The notes beneath the pieces are model-generated. The model was not told the DNA's origin and did no database searches. It saw nothing but the letters and a program-made list of their open reading frames with translations. From positions 1 to 7,208 of the forward strand of contig JADFTG010000055.1 of the NCBI GenBank assembly GCA_022560365.1: a DNA stretch of 7,208 bases, written 5' to 3'. The position numbers were made by a program, and so were the translations under genes. Positions 1 to 5,463 of this stretch are shown here, piece by piece. Source of the stretch: Chloroflexota bacterium. Its GTDB lineage: Bacteria > Chloroflexota > Dehalococcoidia > SM23-28-2 > RBG-16-64-32. Numbering within the stretch: position 1 is the stretch's first letter; every line of letters begins with the position of its first letter.

Positions 1-1
1 C

Positions 2-889
2 GCCTACTGCGAAGCGGCGGTGCAGGCGGGCCTTGAGTTCGACGAGTTCGCGCCGCGGCTGTCGTTCTTCTTCGCCTCGTTCTCGAATCTGATTGAAGAG
101 GTTGCCAAGTTCCGCGCGGCGCGACGCCTCTGGGCTCGGCTGGCCAAGGAGCGCTTCGGCGCGAAGAACGAGCGCAGCATGATGCTCCGCTTCCACACGC
201 AGACCGGTGGCTCAACGCTCACCGCGCAGCAGCCCGAAAACAACATCGTGCGCACGACGATCCAGGCGCTGGCCGCCGTCCTGGGTGGGACGCAGTCTCT
301 GCACACGAACTCGATGGACGAAGCGCTGGCGCTGCCCACCGAAAAGTCGGTGCAGATCGCGCTGCGCACGCAGCAGGTGATCGCTTACGAGAGCGGTGTC
401 GCCGACGTCATCGACCCGCTGGCCGGCTCCTACCAGATCGAGGCGATGACGGACCGCATCGAGGCGGAGGCGATGAAGTATATCGATCGCATCGAAGACC
501 TGGGCGGCGCCATGCGGGCGATCGAGGGCGGCTACCAACAGCGCGAAATCCAGGAGGCATCGTACCGCTACCAGAGGTCAGTGGACGATGGTTATCGCAC
601 CATCGTCGGCGTCAACGACTTCACCACCGAGGAGGAAGTGCGGCCTGAGATCCTCCGCGTGCGTGAAGAGGTCGTCCGCCGTCAGGTGAAGCGCCTGAAC
701 CGCGTGCGCGCCGAGCGCGACGAAGCCAGGGCGCAGGCGATGCTCAAGCAGCTCGAAGAGGCGGCGAAGTCGGACGCGAACCTGATGCCGGTCCTCATCG
801 AGTGCGTCGAAAGCTACATAACGATCGGCGAAATCTGCGATGTGCTGCGCGGCGTCTTCGGTGTGCAGCGCGAGTTCATGGTGTTCTAG
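2..889 (+). CDS. Acyl-CoA (methylmalonyl-CoA) mutase large subunit, 3' part
   Basis: This is the C-terminal 295 residues of the catalytic subunit of a coenzyme-B12-dependent acyl-CoA mutase; the 5' end lies outside the window. The enzyme class interconverts (R)-methylmalonyl-CoA and succinyl-CoA, or related branched acyl-CoAs, by radical chemistry in the cytoplasm. Visible family blocks are FAPRLSFFF (16-24), [13 protein letters not shown] (32-44), LRFHTQTGG (62-70, with His65 at the place of the conserved active-site His), [42 protein letters not shown] and IVGVND. The protein stops without the cobalamin domain, so it is the split type; the missing domain is the separate gene at 3259. The substrate cannot be fixed because the N-terminal substrate-contacting residues are absent; the epimerase and MeaB genes nearby favour methylmalonyl-CoA. 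The following gene begins 13 nt later, which suggests an operon. Confidence 0.93.
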   Translation, partial: AYCEAAVQAGLEFDEFAPRLSFFFASFSNLIEEVAKFRAARRLWARLAKERFGAKNERSMMLRFHTQTGGSTLTAQQPENNIVRTTIQALAAVLGGTQSLHTNSMDEALALPTEKSVQIALRTQQVIAYESGVADVIDPLAGSYQIEAMTDRIEAEAMKYIDRIEDLGGAMRAIEGGYQQREIQEASYRYQRSVDDGYRTIVGVNDFTTEEEVRPEILRVREEVVRRQVKRLNRVRAERDEARAQAMLKQLEEAAKSDANLMPVLIECVESYITIGEICDVLRGVFGVQREFMVF

Positions 890-902
890 GGCCCGTGATC
901 CG

Positions 903-1325
903 ATGAGCAAGATGTCGGACGCAGACCGAGACGCGTTCCTCGCCATCAATCGCTACGGTATCCTCTCGACGCTGCGCAGAGACGGCTCGCCCATCGCCAT
1001 CCCGGTCTGGTTCGACTGGGACGGTAGCAGCGTGAAGATGTTCACCAACGCCGGATCGCCCAAGCTCCGCAGGCTCGCCAACGACGCCAGAGCGTCGGTG
1101 CTTGTCACGAATCACATCGACGAGAAAGAGAAGTGGGTCGCGTTCGACGGCACGGTCGCTGTCAGCGATGAGGGCGGCTTCGAGCTGGCGGAAAGGCTCG
1201 CGCAGCGCTACTGGGACCTCGACGACCCGGGCCGCGCGTCGGCGCTGCAGAACTGGCGCGCGATGGAGTCCGAATGGCGGCTGCTGGAGATGGTGCCGGA
1301 CAGGGTTCGTACGTACGCCGACTGA
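903..1325 (+). CDS. PPOX-class (FMN/F420-binding split-barrel) family protein
   Basis: A 140-residue protein resembling the pyridoxamine 5'-phosphate oxidase-like split-barrel family, small flavin- or F420-binding enzymes that act as dimers. The N-terminal pattern is typical: a helix (DADRDAFLAINRYG), a first strand ILSTLRRDGSPIAIPVWFDWDG (about 20-41), then the VKMFTNAGSPKLRRLANDARASVLVT block (about 44-69) with the usual S/T-x-K-x-x-N/R-type phosphate-binding region, followed by WVAFDGTVAV. The length fits the family. The start is ATG at 903, 13 nt after the mutase stop; the upstream Shine-Dalgarno is weak, which suits read-through expression from the mutase transcript. ATG at 912 is a less likely alternative. 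Cofactor and substrate cannot be deduced. Its position inside a mutase cluster is suggestive but unexplained. Confidence 0.8.
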   Translation: MSKMSDADRDAFLAINRYGILSTLRRDGSPIAIPVWFDWDGSSVKMFTNAGSPKLRRLANDARASVLVTNHIDEKEKWVAFDGTVAVSDEGGFELAERLAQRYWDLDDPGRASALQNWRAMESEWRLLEMVPDRVRTYAD

Positions 1326-1346
1326 TTGGAAAGGGGACGATGTGCC

Positions 1347-1808
1347 GTGAACCGACTTGACGCGTTGCTCGACGACCTCGAGAAGTCCTTTGCCGACCTC
1401 CAGGGGGTGATCGAAGGCCTGACGCACGAACAGCTGGTGACGACGTTCGAAGGCGAGTGGTCCGTGCGCGATATGCTCGGCCACATCATCGGCTGGCACC
1501 ACGAGATGGACGACGCGCTGGAGCGGATCGCGCGCGGCGAGAGGCCGGTGCCCGAGGGCGTGGACTACAGCGATAGCGACGCCTGGAACGCGCGCTTCGT
1601 CGAGACCTGGCGCAGCGCCAGCCCGGAGGCCGTCGTGGCCGAGCTGACCGCGAGCAAGAACCTCTTCGTCGAGGCGGCGCGCCAGGTGCCGGACGAGAAG
1701 TTCGAGGAAGGGCGCTCAGCCTATCGCATCATCACGACGACCGGTACGGGCCATTACGCCGAGCACGCGCCGCTCATTCGCGCCTGGCGGAAGCGCGAGG
1801 GCATATGA
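1347..1808 (+). CDS. DinB-like / MDMPI-type four-helix protein (first of tandem pair)
   Basis: A 153-residue protein of the DinB-like superfamily (four-helix bundle; includes mycothiol-dependent maleylpyruvate isomerase N-domains and bacillithiol transferases). These often bind a divalent metal through three histidines. Candidate ligands are His46 in SVRDMLGHIIGWH and the pair His136/His140 in GHYAEHAPL; the WSVRD motif at 38-42 is typical. The GTG at 1347 is chosen because an AAGGGGA Shine-Dalgarno lies at 1330-1336. A TTG at 1326, directly after the previous stop, would add seven residues but has no ribosome site of its own. An ATG at 1340 is out of frame and soon stopped. The last codon overlaps the start of the next paralogue. 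The real reaction is unknown; such proteins frequently act in thiol-dependent detoxification. Confidence 0.8.
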   Translation: MNRLDALLDDLEKSFADLQGVIEGLTHEQLVTTFEGEWSVRDMLGHIIGWHHEMDDALERIARGERPVPEGVDYSDSDAWNARFVETWRSASPEAVVAELTASKNLFVEAARQVPDEKFEEGRSAYRIITTTGTGHYAEHAPLIRAWRKREGI

Positions 1809-2272
1809 GGGCGTTGACGGACCGGGCGCAGCTCCGGAGCGAGCTGGAAGCGGCAGGCAAGCGCGTGTCGGCGGCGATCGGCGGGCTGAGCGAGGAACAG
1901 GCGTCGGCGGTGGCGATCGGCGATTGGTCGGTGAAGGACCACTTGAACCACATGTGCTACTGGCACGAGTTCCGCGCGACGGAGATCATGCGCATCAGCC
2001 GTGGCGGACAGACAGCATACCCGCCCTTCAGTGACGAGCAACTCGCGGTCGTGAACCACACGTTCGCAGACCTGCGGCGTGGCCTGCCGCTGTCGCAGGC
2101 CGCCGAAGACCTTGAGTTCGCGCGCGTCATGGTCATCGAGGCGGTCGCCAACTGTCCGGAGGAGGCGCTGGAGGAGAGCCGCTACGGAGAGTGCGGTATC
2201 CAGGCCGGAATCGAACACGACAACGAACACGCCGAGACGATCGAGGCGTGGCGAAACAGGGAAGATGTATGA
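1805..2272 (+). CDS. DinB-like / MDMPI-type four-helix protein (second of tandem pair)
   Basis: A 155-residue paralogue of the preceding protein. The same landmarks are present: WSVKDHLNHMCYWHE (41-55, His49 as likely first metal ligand) and EHDNEHAETIEAW (137-149, His138 and His142 as the HxxxH pair). Both proteins end in a similar AWR-x-RE tail, pointing to tandem duplication. The start codon overlaps the upstream stop as ATGA (1805-1808), so translation is probably coupled and the two proteins may be made in a fixed ratio, perhaps as a heterodimer (inference). Substrate and thiol cofactor are unknown. After its stop comes an 82-nt gap before the epimerase gene. Confidence 0.8.
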   Translation: MRALTDRAQLRSELEAAGKRVSAAIGGLSEEQASAVAIGDWSVKDHLNHMCYWHEFRATEIMRISRGGQTAYPPFSDEQLAVVNHTFADLRRGLPLSQAAEDLEFARVMVIEAVANCPEEALEESRYGECGIQAGIEHDNEHAETIEAWRNREDV

Positions 2273-2295
2273 TCGAGATGAACGAACTCCGCTCA

Positions 2296-2323
2296 TCCTT
2301 CGATCCGCCACGGCGGATCAGGA
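2296..2323 (+). promoter_or_regulatory. Strong hairpin in the gap before the epimerase gene
   Basis: An 8-nt perfect inverted repeat, GATCCGCC (2302-2309) and GGCGGATC (2312-2319), is separated by AC. TCCT (2296-2299) and AGGA (2320-2323) extend it by four pairs across a 2-nt bulge. No T-run follows, so a classic intrinsic terminator is unlikely. It could be an mRNA processing or stability element in the operon, or a dyad operator. A TATGAT hexamer at 2268-2273, at the end of the upstream gene, might be a -10 box feeding this leader, but no -35 box is visible. Confidence 0.4.
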
Positions 2324-2354
2324 CAAGCGGCGCAAACGGCCAGAGGGAGGGGAT

Positions 2355-2768
2355 ATGATCGACAAGATCCACCACGTTGGTATCGCCGTCCACGATCTGG
2401 ACGAGGCGCTCAAGTTCTACCGCGATACGCTGGGGCTTCACGTCCACGCACGGGACACGGTGGAGGACCAGGGAGTGAAGGCCGCCCTGCTGACGATCGG
2501 CGAAAGCGAGATCGAACTGCTGGAGCCGACGCGCCCGGACTCGGCCGTCGGCAAGTTCCTCGAGCGAAAGGGCGAGGGCCTGCATCACATCTGCTTCCAG
2601 ACCGAGGACGTCGACGGCGACCTCGAGACGCTGAAAGAGAAGGAAGTGCCGCTCGTCGATCAGAAGTCGAGGCGAGGCATCGCCGGCATGATCTGCTTCC
2701 TCCACCCGAAGGCCAGCCGCGGCGTGCTGGTCGAGCTGGCGACGCCGATGGAGATGTACCGTGGCTAG
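2355..2768 (+). CDS. mce: Methylmalonyl-CoA epimerase
   Basis: A 137-residue vicinal-oxygen-chelate protein matching methylmalonyl-CoA epimerase, which interconverts the (S) and (R) isomers of methylmalonyl-CoA and so feeds the B12 mutase. Two VOC half-modules are seen. The first starts HHVGIAVHDLDEALKFY with His7 and runs to IELLEP (Glu54). The second has GEGLHHICFQTED with His78 and ends GVLVELATP with Glu127. His7, Glu54, His78 and Glu127 fall at the expected metal-ligand positions. The VEDQGVKAALL segment (36-46) matches the conserved EQGV region. Length is normal for the family. ATG at 2355 is chosen because of the GGGAGGGG ribosome site at 2345-2352 and because the family N-terminus begins here; the open frame upstream to 2079 is only overlap with the DinB-like gene. 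Its stop lies beyond the start of the next VOC gene. Confidence 0.92.
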   Translation: MIDKIHHVGIAVHDLDEALKFYRDTLGLHVHARDTVEDQGVKAALLTIGESEIELLEPTRPDSAVGKFLERKGEGLHHICFQTEDVDGDLETLKEKEVPLVDQKSRRGIAGMICFLHPKASRGVLVELATPMEMYRG

Positions 2769-3174
2769 CATGAACGTGAAGAAGCTCGACCACGTCGTTA
2801 TCGCCACCGCCGACCTCGACGACTCGCTTGCCCAGTGGGAACGCAACATTGGTCTGAAGACGGACGCCTCGCTCAACCAGCCGCTGGGGTCCGGCTTCAA
2901 GGTCTCGCGCCTGCCAATCGGCGAGTCTTTCCTGGAGTTGGTGCAGCCGGTGGCGGAGAAGGGCCGCTTCTACGAGCAGTTCCAGGAGCGCGGCGAAGGT
3001 CTCTTCTCGATCAGCGTTGAGGTTGAGGACCTGGAGGCGGCCGTCGAGCACCTGCGCGGCCGCGACGTCCGGGTGTCCGACCCCGAGCCGAGCATCTGGC
3101 CCGGCGCGCGCGTGGCCCGCATCAACCGGGGTCACACGCATGGCGTCTCGATCCAGTTGATCGAGCGCTCGTAG
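2761..3174 (+). CDS. VOC-family protein, epimerase paralogue with altered metal site
   Basis: A 137-residue vicinal-oxygen-chelate protein, clearly related to the epimerase just upstream in length, fold pattern and spacing: LDHVVIATADLDDSLAQW, then SFLELVQP, then GEGLFSISVEVEDLEAAVEHL. The first ligand (His11) and Glu59 are kept. The position of epimerase His78 is Ser83 (GEGLFSI), and that of Glu127 is Gln132 (VSIQLIE). A standard epimerase metal site is therefore unlikely; it may bind an acyl-CoA, be regulatory, or use another geometry. GTG at 2761 is preferred because GGAG at 2750-2753 lies 7 nt upstream, giving an 8-nt overlap with the epimerase gene. ATG at 2770 is the alternative and would shorten the protein by three residues. 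Translational coupling with the epimerase is likely. Confidence 0.8.
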   Translation: MASMNVKKLDHVVIATADLDDSLAQWERNIGLKTDASLNQPLGSGFKVSRLPIGESFLELVQPVAEKGRFYEQFQERGEGLFSISVEVEDLEAAVEHLRGRDVRVSDPEPSIWPGARVARINRGHTHGVSIQLIERS

Positions 3175-3227
3175 GCGGCTCGTGGCACTCCTCGCCGGCG
3201 GTTGCTGGCGGTTATCCACGTCTCCGC

Positions 3228-3233
3228 TATAAT
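3228..3233 (+). promoter_or_regulatory. Promoter -10 box (TATAAT) for the cobalamin subunit and MeaB
   Basis: A perfect TATAAT stands in the only sizeable gap of this gene run (3175-3258). The -35 region is weak: TGGCGG at 3206-3211 has a 16-nt spacer and TTGCTG at 3202-3207 a 20-nt spacer. Transcription would begin near 3240, just before an AGGAGG ribosome site at 3242-3247 serving the ATG at 3259. The last two genes could therefore be expressed separately from the upstream operon. Confidence 0.55.
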
Positions 3234-3258
3234 CGCCTAGCAGGAGGGCCGCCCTAAC

Positions 3259-3678
3259 ATGACTGACGCACCGAAGCTCAAGATCATCATCGCCAAGCCC
3301 GGCCTCGACGGGCACGACCGCGGGGCCAAAGTGGTCGCCAGGGCCTTGCGGGACGCCGGCCACGAGGTGATCTACACGGGCATCCGGCAGACGCCCGAAA
3401 TGATCGCCGAGACGGCGCTGCAAGAAGACGCCGACATGATCGGACTCTCGATCCTCTCTGGCGCCCACCTGGAGCTCTTTCCGCGCGTCGTCGATGAGCT
3501 GAAGAAGCGCGACATGGGAGACGTCACTCTCTTCGCCGGCGGCATCATTCCGGACGAGGACCGCGAAAAACTGAAGAAGATGGGTTTCGACGGTATCTTC
3601 GGTCCCGGCGCCTCCACCCATGACATCGTCGACTGGGTCGCCGAGAACGCCTCGAAGAGCGGCGCGACGGCCGCGTAG
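3259..3678 (+). CDS. Acyl-CoA mutase cobalamin-binding (small) subunit
   Basis: A 139-residue stand-alone B12-binding domain that supplies adenosylcobalamin to the large mutase subunit. The base-off/His-on signature is complete: DGHDRG (Asp17-x-His19-x-x-Gly22), SIL (64-66, the SxL motif) and the GG at 94-95 in [11 protein letters not shown]. The length is that of the isolated domain in split mutases of archaea and some bacteria. ATG at 3259 is supported by AGGAGG at 3242-3247 and the TATAAT box upstream. The gene is separated from the large-subunit gene by five other genes, which is unusual, but it adjoins the MeaB gene in the same reading frame, with only the TAG at 3676-3678 between them. 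A fused protein of the same domain order (B12 domain, then GTPase) occurs in IcmF enzymes. Confidence 0.94.
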   Translation: MTDAPKLKIIIAKPGLDGHDRGAKVVARALRDAGHEVIYTGIRQTPEMIAETALQEDADMIGLSILSGAHLELFPRVVDELKKRDMGDVTLFAGGIIPDEDREKLKKMGFDGIFGPGASTHDIVDWVAENASKSGATAA

Positions 3679-4614
3679 GTGGTTTCCGACCGCGTCCAGC
3701 GCCTCCTCGAAGGTGACAGGCGGGCGCTCACGCGCGTCCTCACCTGGGTCGAAGACGGCAGCAGCGAGGGGCGCGAGGCGCTGCGTGTACTCTTTCCGAA
3801 GAGCGGCCGCGCGCACGTCATCGGCGTCACCGGGCCGAGCGGCTCCGGTAAGAGCACGCTGGTTGGCGCGCTGGTCCGCGTGCTGCGCGAGCGCGGCAAG
3901 ACGGTCGGCATCGTCGCCGTCGACCCGACGAGCCCGTTCAGCCACGGCGCCATCCTGGGCGATCGCATTCGCATGCAGGACCTGACGACCGACCCGGGAG
4001 TGTTCATCCGCAGCATGGCGACGCGCGGCGCACTGGGCGGCCTCGCCGCCACCACGGCCGACGCCGTCACCGTGCTCGACGCTGCCGGTAATGACATCGT
4101 GATCGTCGAGACGGTGGGCGCGGGCCAGGATGAGGTTGAGATCGCGGACACGGCTCACACCACCGTTGTCGTCAACATTCCGGGCGCCGGCGACGATATG
4201 CAGGCGATCAAGGCCGGCATTCTGGAGATCGCGGACATTCTCGTCGTCAACAAGGCCGATCTGCCCCAGGCGGAGAGCGTGTTCAAGCAGCTGCACATCT
4301 TCACGGACCTCCAGCGACAGGCCGGCTGGGACGTGCCGATCATCAAGACCGTCGCTCACAAGGATGAGGGCGCCGCCGAGCTGGCCGACGCGATCGAAAA
4401 GCACCGTAAGTACATCACCGATTCCGGGCGCCTTGACGACATGCGCCGCCAGCGGGCGCACCGCCAGCTGCTCGCCGTGACGCAGGCGGCGCTGCTAGAG
4501 GGCGCTCTTGCAAAGGCCGGTGACCTAGTCGACGAACTGGTGGAGCAGATCACCCGCCGCGAGATCGACCCGCGCACGGCCGCCGACAAGCTGATCGCCG
4601 CCGCGAAGAGCTGA
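3679..4614 (+). CDS. meaB: MeaB/ArgK-type G3E GTPase, mutase chaperone
   Basis: A 311-residue GTPase of the MeaB (MMAA, formerly ArgK) family, which gates adenosylcobalamin loading of acyl-CoA mutases and protects them from inactivation. Motifs in order: an N-terminal helix (VQRLLEGDRRALTRVLTWVE), the P-loop GPSGSGKS (52-59), VDPTSPF (81-87), GDRIRM (94-99), the switch/Walker-B-like VETVGAGQDEVE (143-154), PGAGDDMQAIKAG (168-180) and the guanine-specificity motif NKAD (191-194). A C-terminal helical part follows, as expected for dimerisation. The start is GTG at 3679, the first codon after the stop of the cobalamin-subunit gene. No independent Shine-Dalgarno is seen, so translation probably depends on reinitiation or coupling. 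It converges with the next gene, leaving only 10 nt between the two stops. Confidence 0.95.
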   Translation: MVSDRVQRLLEGDRRALTRVLTWVEDGSSEGREALRVLFPKSGRAHVIGVTGPSGSGKSTLVGALVRVLRERGKTVGIVAVDPTSPFSHGAILGDRIRMQDLTTDPGVFIRSMATRGALGGLAATTADAVTVLDAAGNDIVIVETVGAGQDEVEIADTAHTTVVVNIPGAGDDMQAIKAGILEIADILVVNKADLPQAESVFKQLHIFTDLQRQAGWDVPIIKTVAHKDEGAAELADAIEKHRKYITDSGRLDDMRRQRAHRQLLAVTQAALLEGALAKAGDLVDELVEQITRREIDPRTAADKLIAAAKS

Positions 4615-4622
4615 CGGCGGCG
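4596..4622. terminator. Hairpin across the convergent gene ends
   Basis: CGCCGCCG (4596-4603) and CGGCGGCG (4615-4622) form a perfect 8-bp GC-rich stem with an 11-nt loop. It spans the meaB stop and the gap before the convergent gene's stop. No T-run follows on either strand, so it would be a weak or atypical bidirectional terminator. The GCC/GCG repeats could also simply reflect alanine codons in high-GC DNA. Confidence 0.35.
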
Positions 4623-4624
4623 CG

Positions 4625-5353
4625 TCAGAGGCCGGAGGAGATGATCGCCTGGTCTTCGCCGGTCAGCTCTTTGCGCTGCACCCATTCCATGCCGTCCGGC
4701 GTCACGACGAGCACATCGATCGGCCCGCCGACGGACGGGTAGCGCGGCTCGAAGCGCAGAGTGTCGATCGTCGTGCGGATGAGGTGGATCGCGTAGTCGA
4801 TGGCGTCTTGCAGCGGCATCGCGGCGAAGAGCGGCAGGTGCTGCTTATCGATCAACCGGTTGGCGACCAGCACATCGCCGGCGCGGACGACGCCGTACTG
4901 GACCCGGCCCTCCTCCGTCGCGTTGACGCGCCGGATCTTAGGCTCGCGGGTCGTGTGACCAACGAGCACGTAGGGGACGCTGGCCCGGTCCTCGACGCGG
5001 TAGCCGGCGACGTGGAAGCCGAGGTTCACGTTCGGGAACTTCTCCTGGAAGTAGGCCAGGAAGCGATCGGCGACGGTGACAACGTCGTCTTCTTCTGACA
5101 GCTCCTGCTCGGCGAAGGCGTGGAGGTGGCTGTCGGCGGGCTGGTTGTTAATGACAGCGGAGTCGTAGAGGCTAACGCCGGCGCCGACCGAAGGCAGCGC
5201 GACGACTTTGTAGGCGCTGTCCGAGAGGACGATCTGCTGCTGCACGGTCTCCTGCTCACCGTCCTGGCGCTTGCCGCTGAGGAGGGCGCTCATGCGGGAG
5301 TCGGCGGCCATTACGATGCCGCTGGGGACGTATACCGATACGACGAGTGACAT
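4625..5353 (-). CDS. Orphan proteasome-like Ntn hydrolase (serine N-terminus)
   Basis: A 242-residue protein whose N-terminus has the layout of 20S proteasome beta subunits and HslV: MSLVV, then PSGIVMAADSR. If Met1 is removed, Ser2 becomes the N-terminal residue, and Asp18 and Arg20 then number 17 and 19, exactly the positions of the catalytic Asp17 and Arg19 in proteasomes. Lys49 in AYKVVALP is the likely equivalent of Lys33, after an insertion of about 15 residues (24-40). Mid and C-terminal parts (SVGAGVSLYDSAVINN; GGPIDVLVVTPDGMEW) fit the alternating strand pattern of the fold. The start at 5353 is chosen on this homology; the frame is open to 5461 but that part is antisense to the neighbouring promoter. 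No Shine-Dalgarno is visible. No alpha subunit, ATPase or tagging gene lies nearby. Substrate is unknown, and it may be a peptidase or amidohydrolase related to Anbu-like proteins. Confidence 0.72.
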   Translation of the reverse strand: MSLVVSVYVPSGIVMAADSRMSALLSGKRQDGEQETVQQQIVLSDSAYKVVALPSVGAGVSLYDSAVINNQPADSHLHAFAEQELSEEDDVVTVADRFLAYFQEKFPNVNLGFHVAGYRVEDRASVPYVLVGHTTREPKIRRVNATEEGRVQYGVVRAGDVLVANRLIDKQHLPLFAAMPLQDAIDYAIHLIRTTIDTLRFEPRYPSVGGPIDVLVVTPDGMEWVQRKELTGEDQAIISSGL

Positions 5354-5362
5354 GCTGCCGGC

Positions 5363-5391
5363 ATCGTACCGAATCGGCGACGGGCGGCCAA
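5363..5391 (-). promoter_or_regulatory. Candidate promoter of the Ntn-hydrolase gene
   Basis: On the minus strand, TTGGCC (plus 5386-5391) and TACGAT (plus 5363-5368) lie 17 nt apart; each matches the consensus at four of six bases. The -10 box ends 9 nt before the ATG at 5353, so the transcript would be leaderless or nearly so. That agrees with the absence of a ribosome-binding site. This is a weak match found by eye. Confidence 0.28.
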
Positions 5392-5420
5392 GCGGATGCC
5401 GAGACAGACCGTCGCCGGTG

Positions 5421-5426
5421 TATAAT
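5421..5426 (+). promoter_or_regulatory. Promoter -10 box (TATAAT) for the CorC-type gene
   Basis: A perfect TATAAT is located 37 nt before the ATG at 5464, in the 110-nt divergent intergenic region. No convincing -35 box is seen at 16-18 nt spacing. Predicted transcription starts near 5433, giving a leader of about 31 nt. The match to the TATAAT before the cobalamin-subunit gene, also followed by C, suggests that this genome uses standard -10 boxes with weak -35 boxes. Confidence 0.5.
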
Positions 5427-5463
5427 CTGGCGAGGGTCGGCCTGGTGTCGGCTCGTCTCATTG

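Noticed and set aside
876..1502. A 208-residue minus-strand frame opposite the PPOX and first DinB-like genes.
   Set aside because: It is antisense to two genes with recognisable motifs, and the translation shows no known domain.
3212..3220. TTATCCACG, one mismatch from the DnaA box TTATCCACA.
   Set aside because: One such near match is expected by chance in a window of this size on two strands; no second box or AT-rich unwinding region is nearby.
3676..3678. TAG between the cobalamin subunit and meaB as a pyrrolysine or programmed read-through codon.
   Set aside because: Both flanking proteins are complete family-length units and a GTG start follows at once; no read-through signal was recognised. 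The adjacency itself is kept as a finding.
2410..4461. A 683-codon open frame on the minus strand covering the epimerase, VOC, cobalamin-subunit and meaB genes.
   Set aside because: It is antisense to four genes with clear family motifs, and its translation is a low-complexity Arg/Asp/His/Ala-rich sequence with no recognisable domain. Long antisense frames are common in high-GC DNA with strong third-position bias.
5347..5463. A 39-residue N-terminal extension of the CorC-type protein from an upstream start.
   Set aside because: It would run through the TATAAT box and has no family similarity; ATG at 5464 directly precedes the expected first membrane segment.
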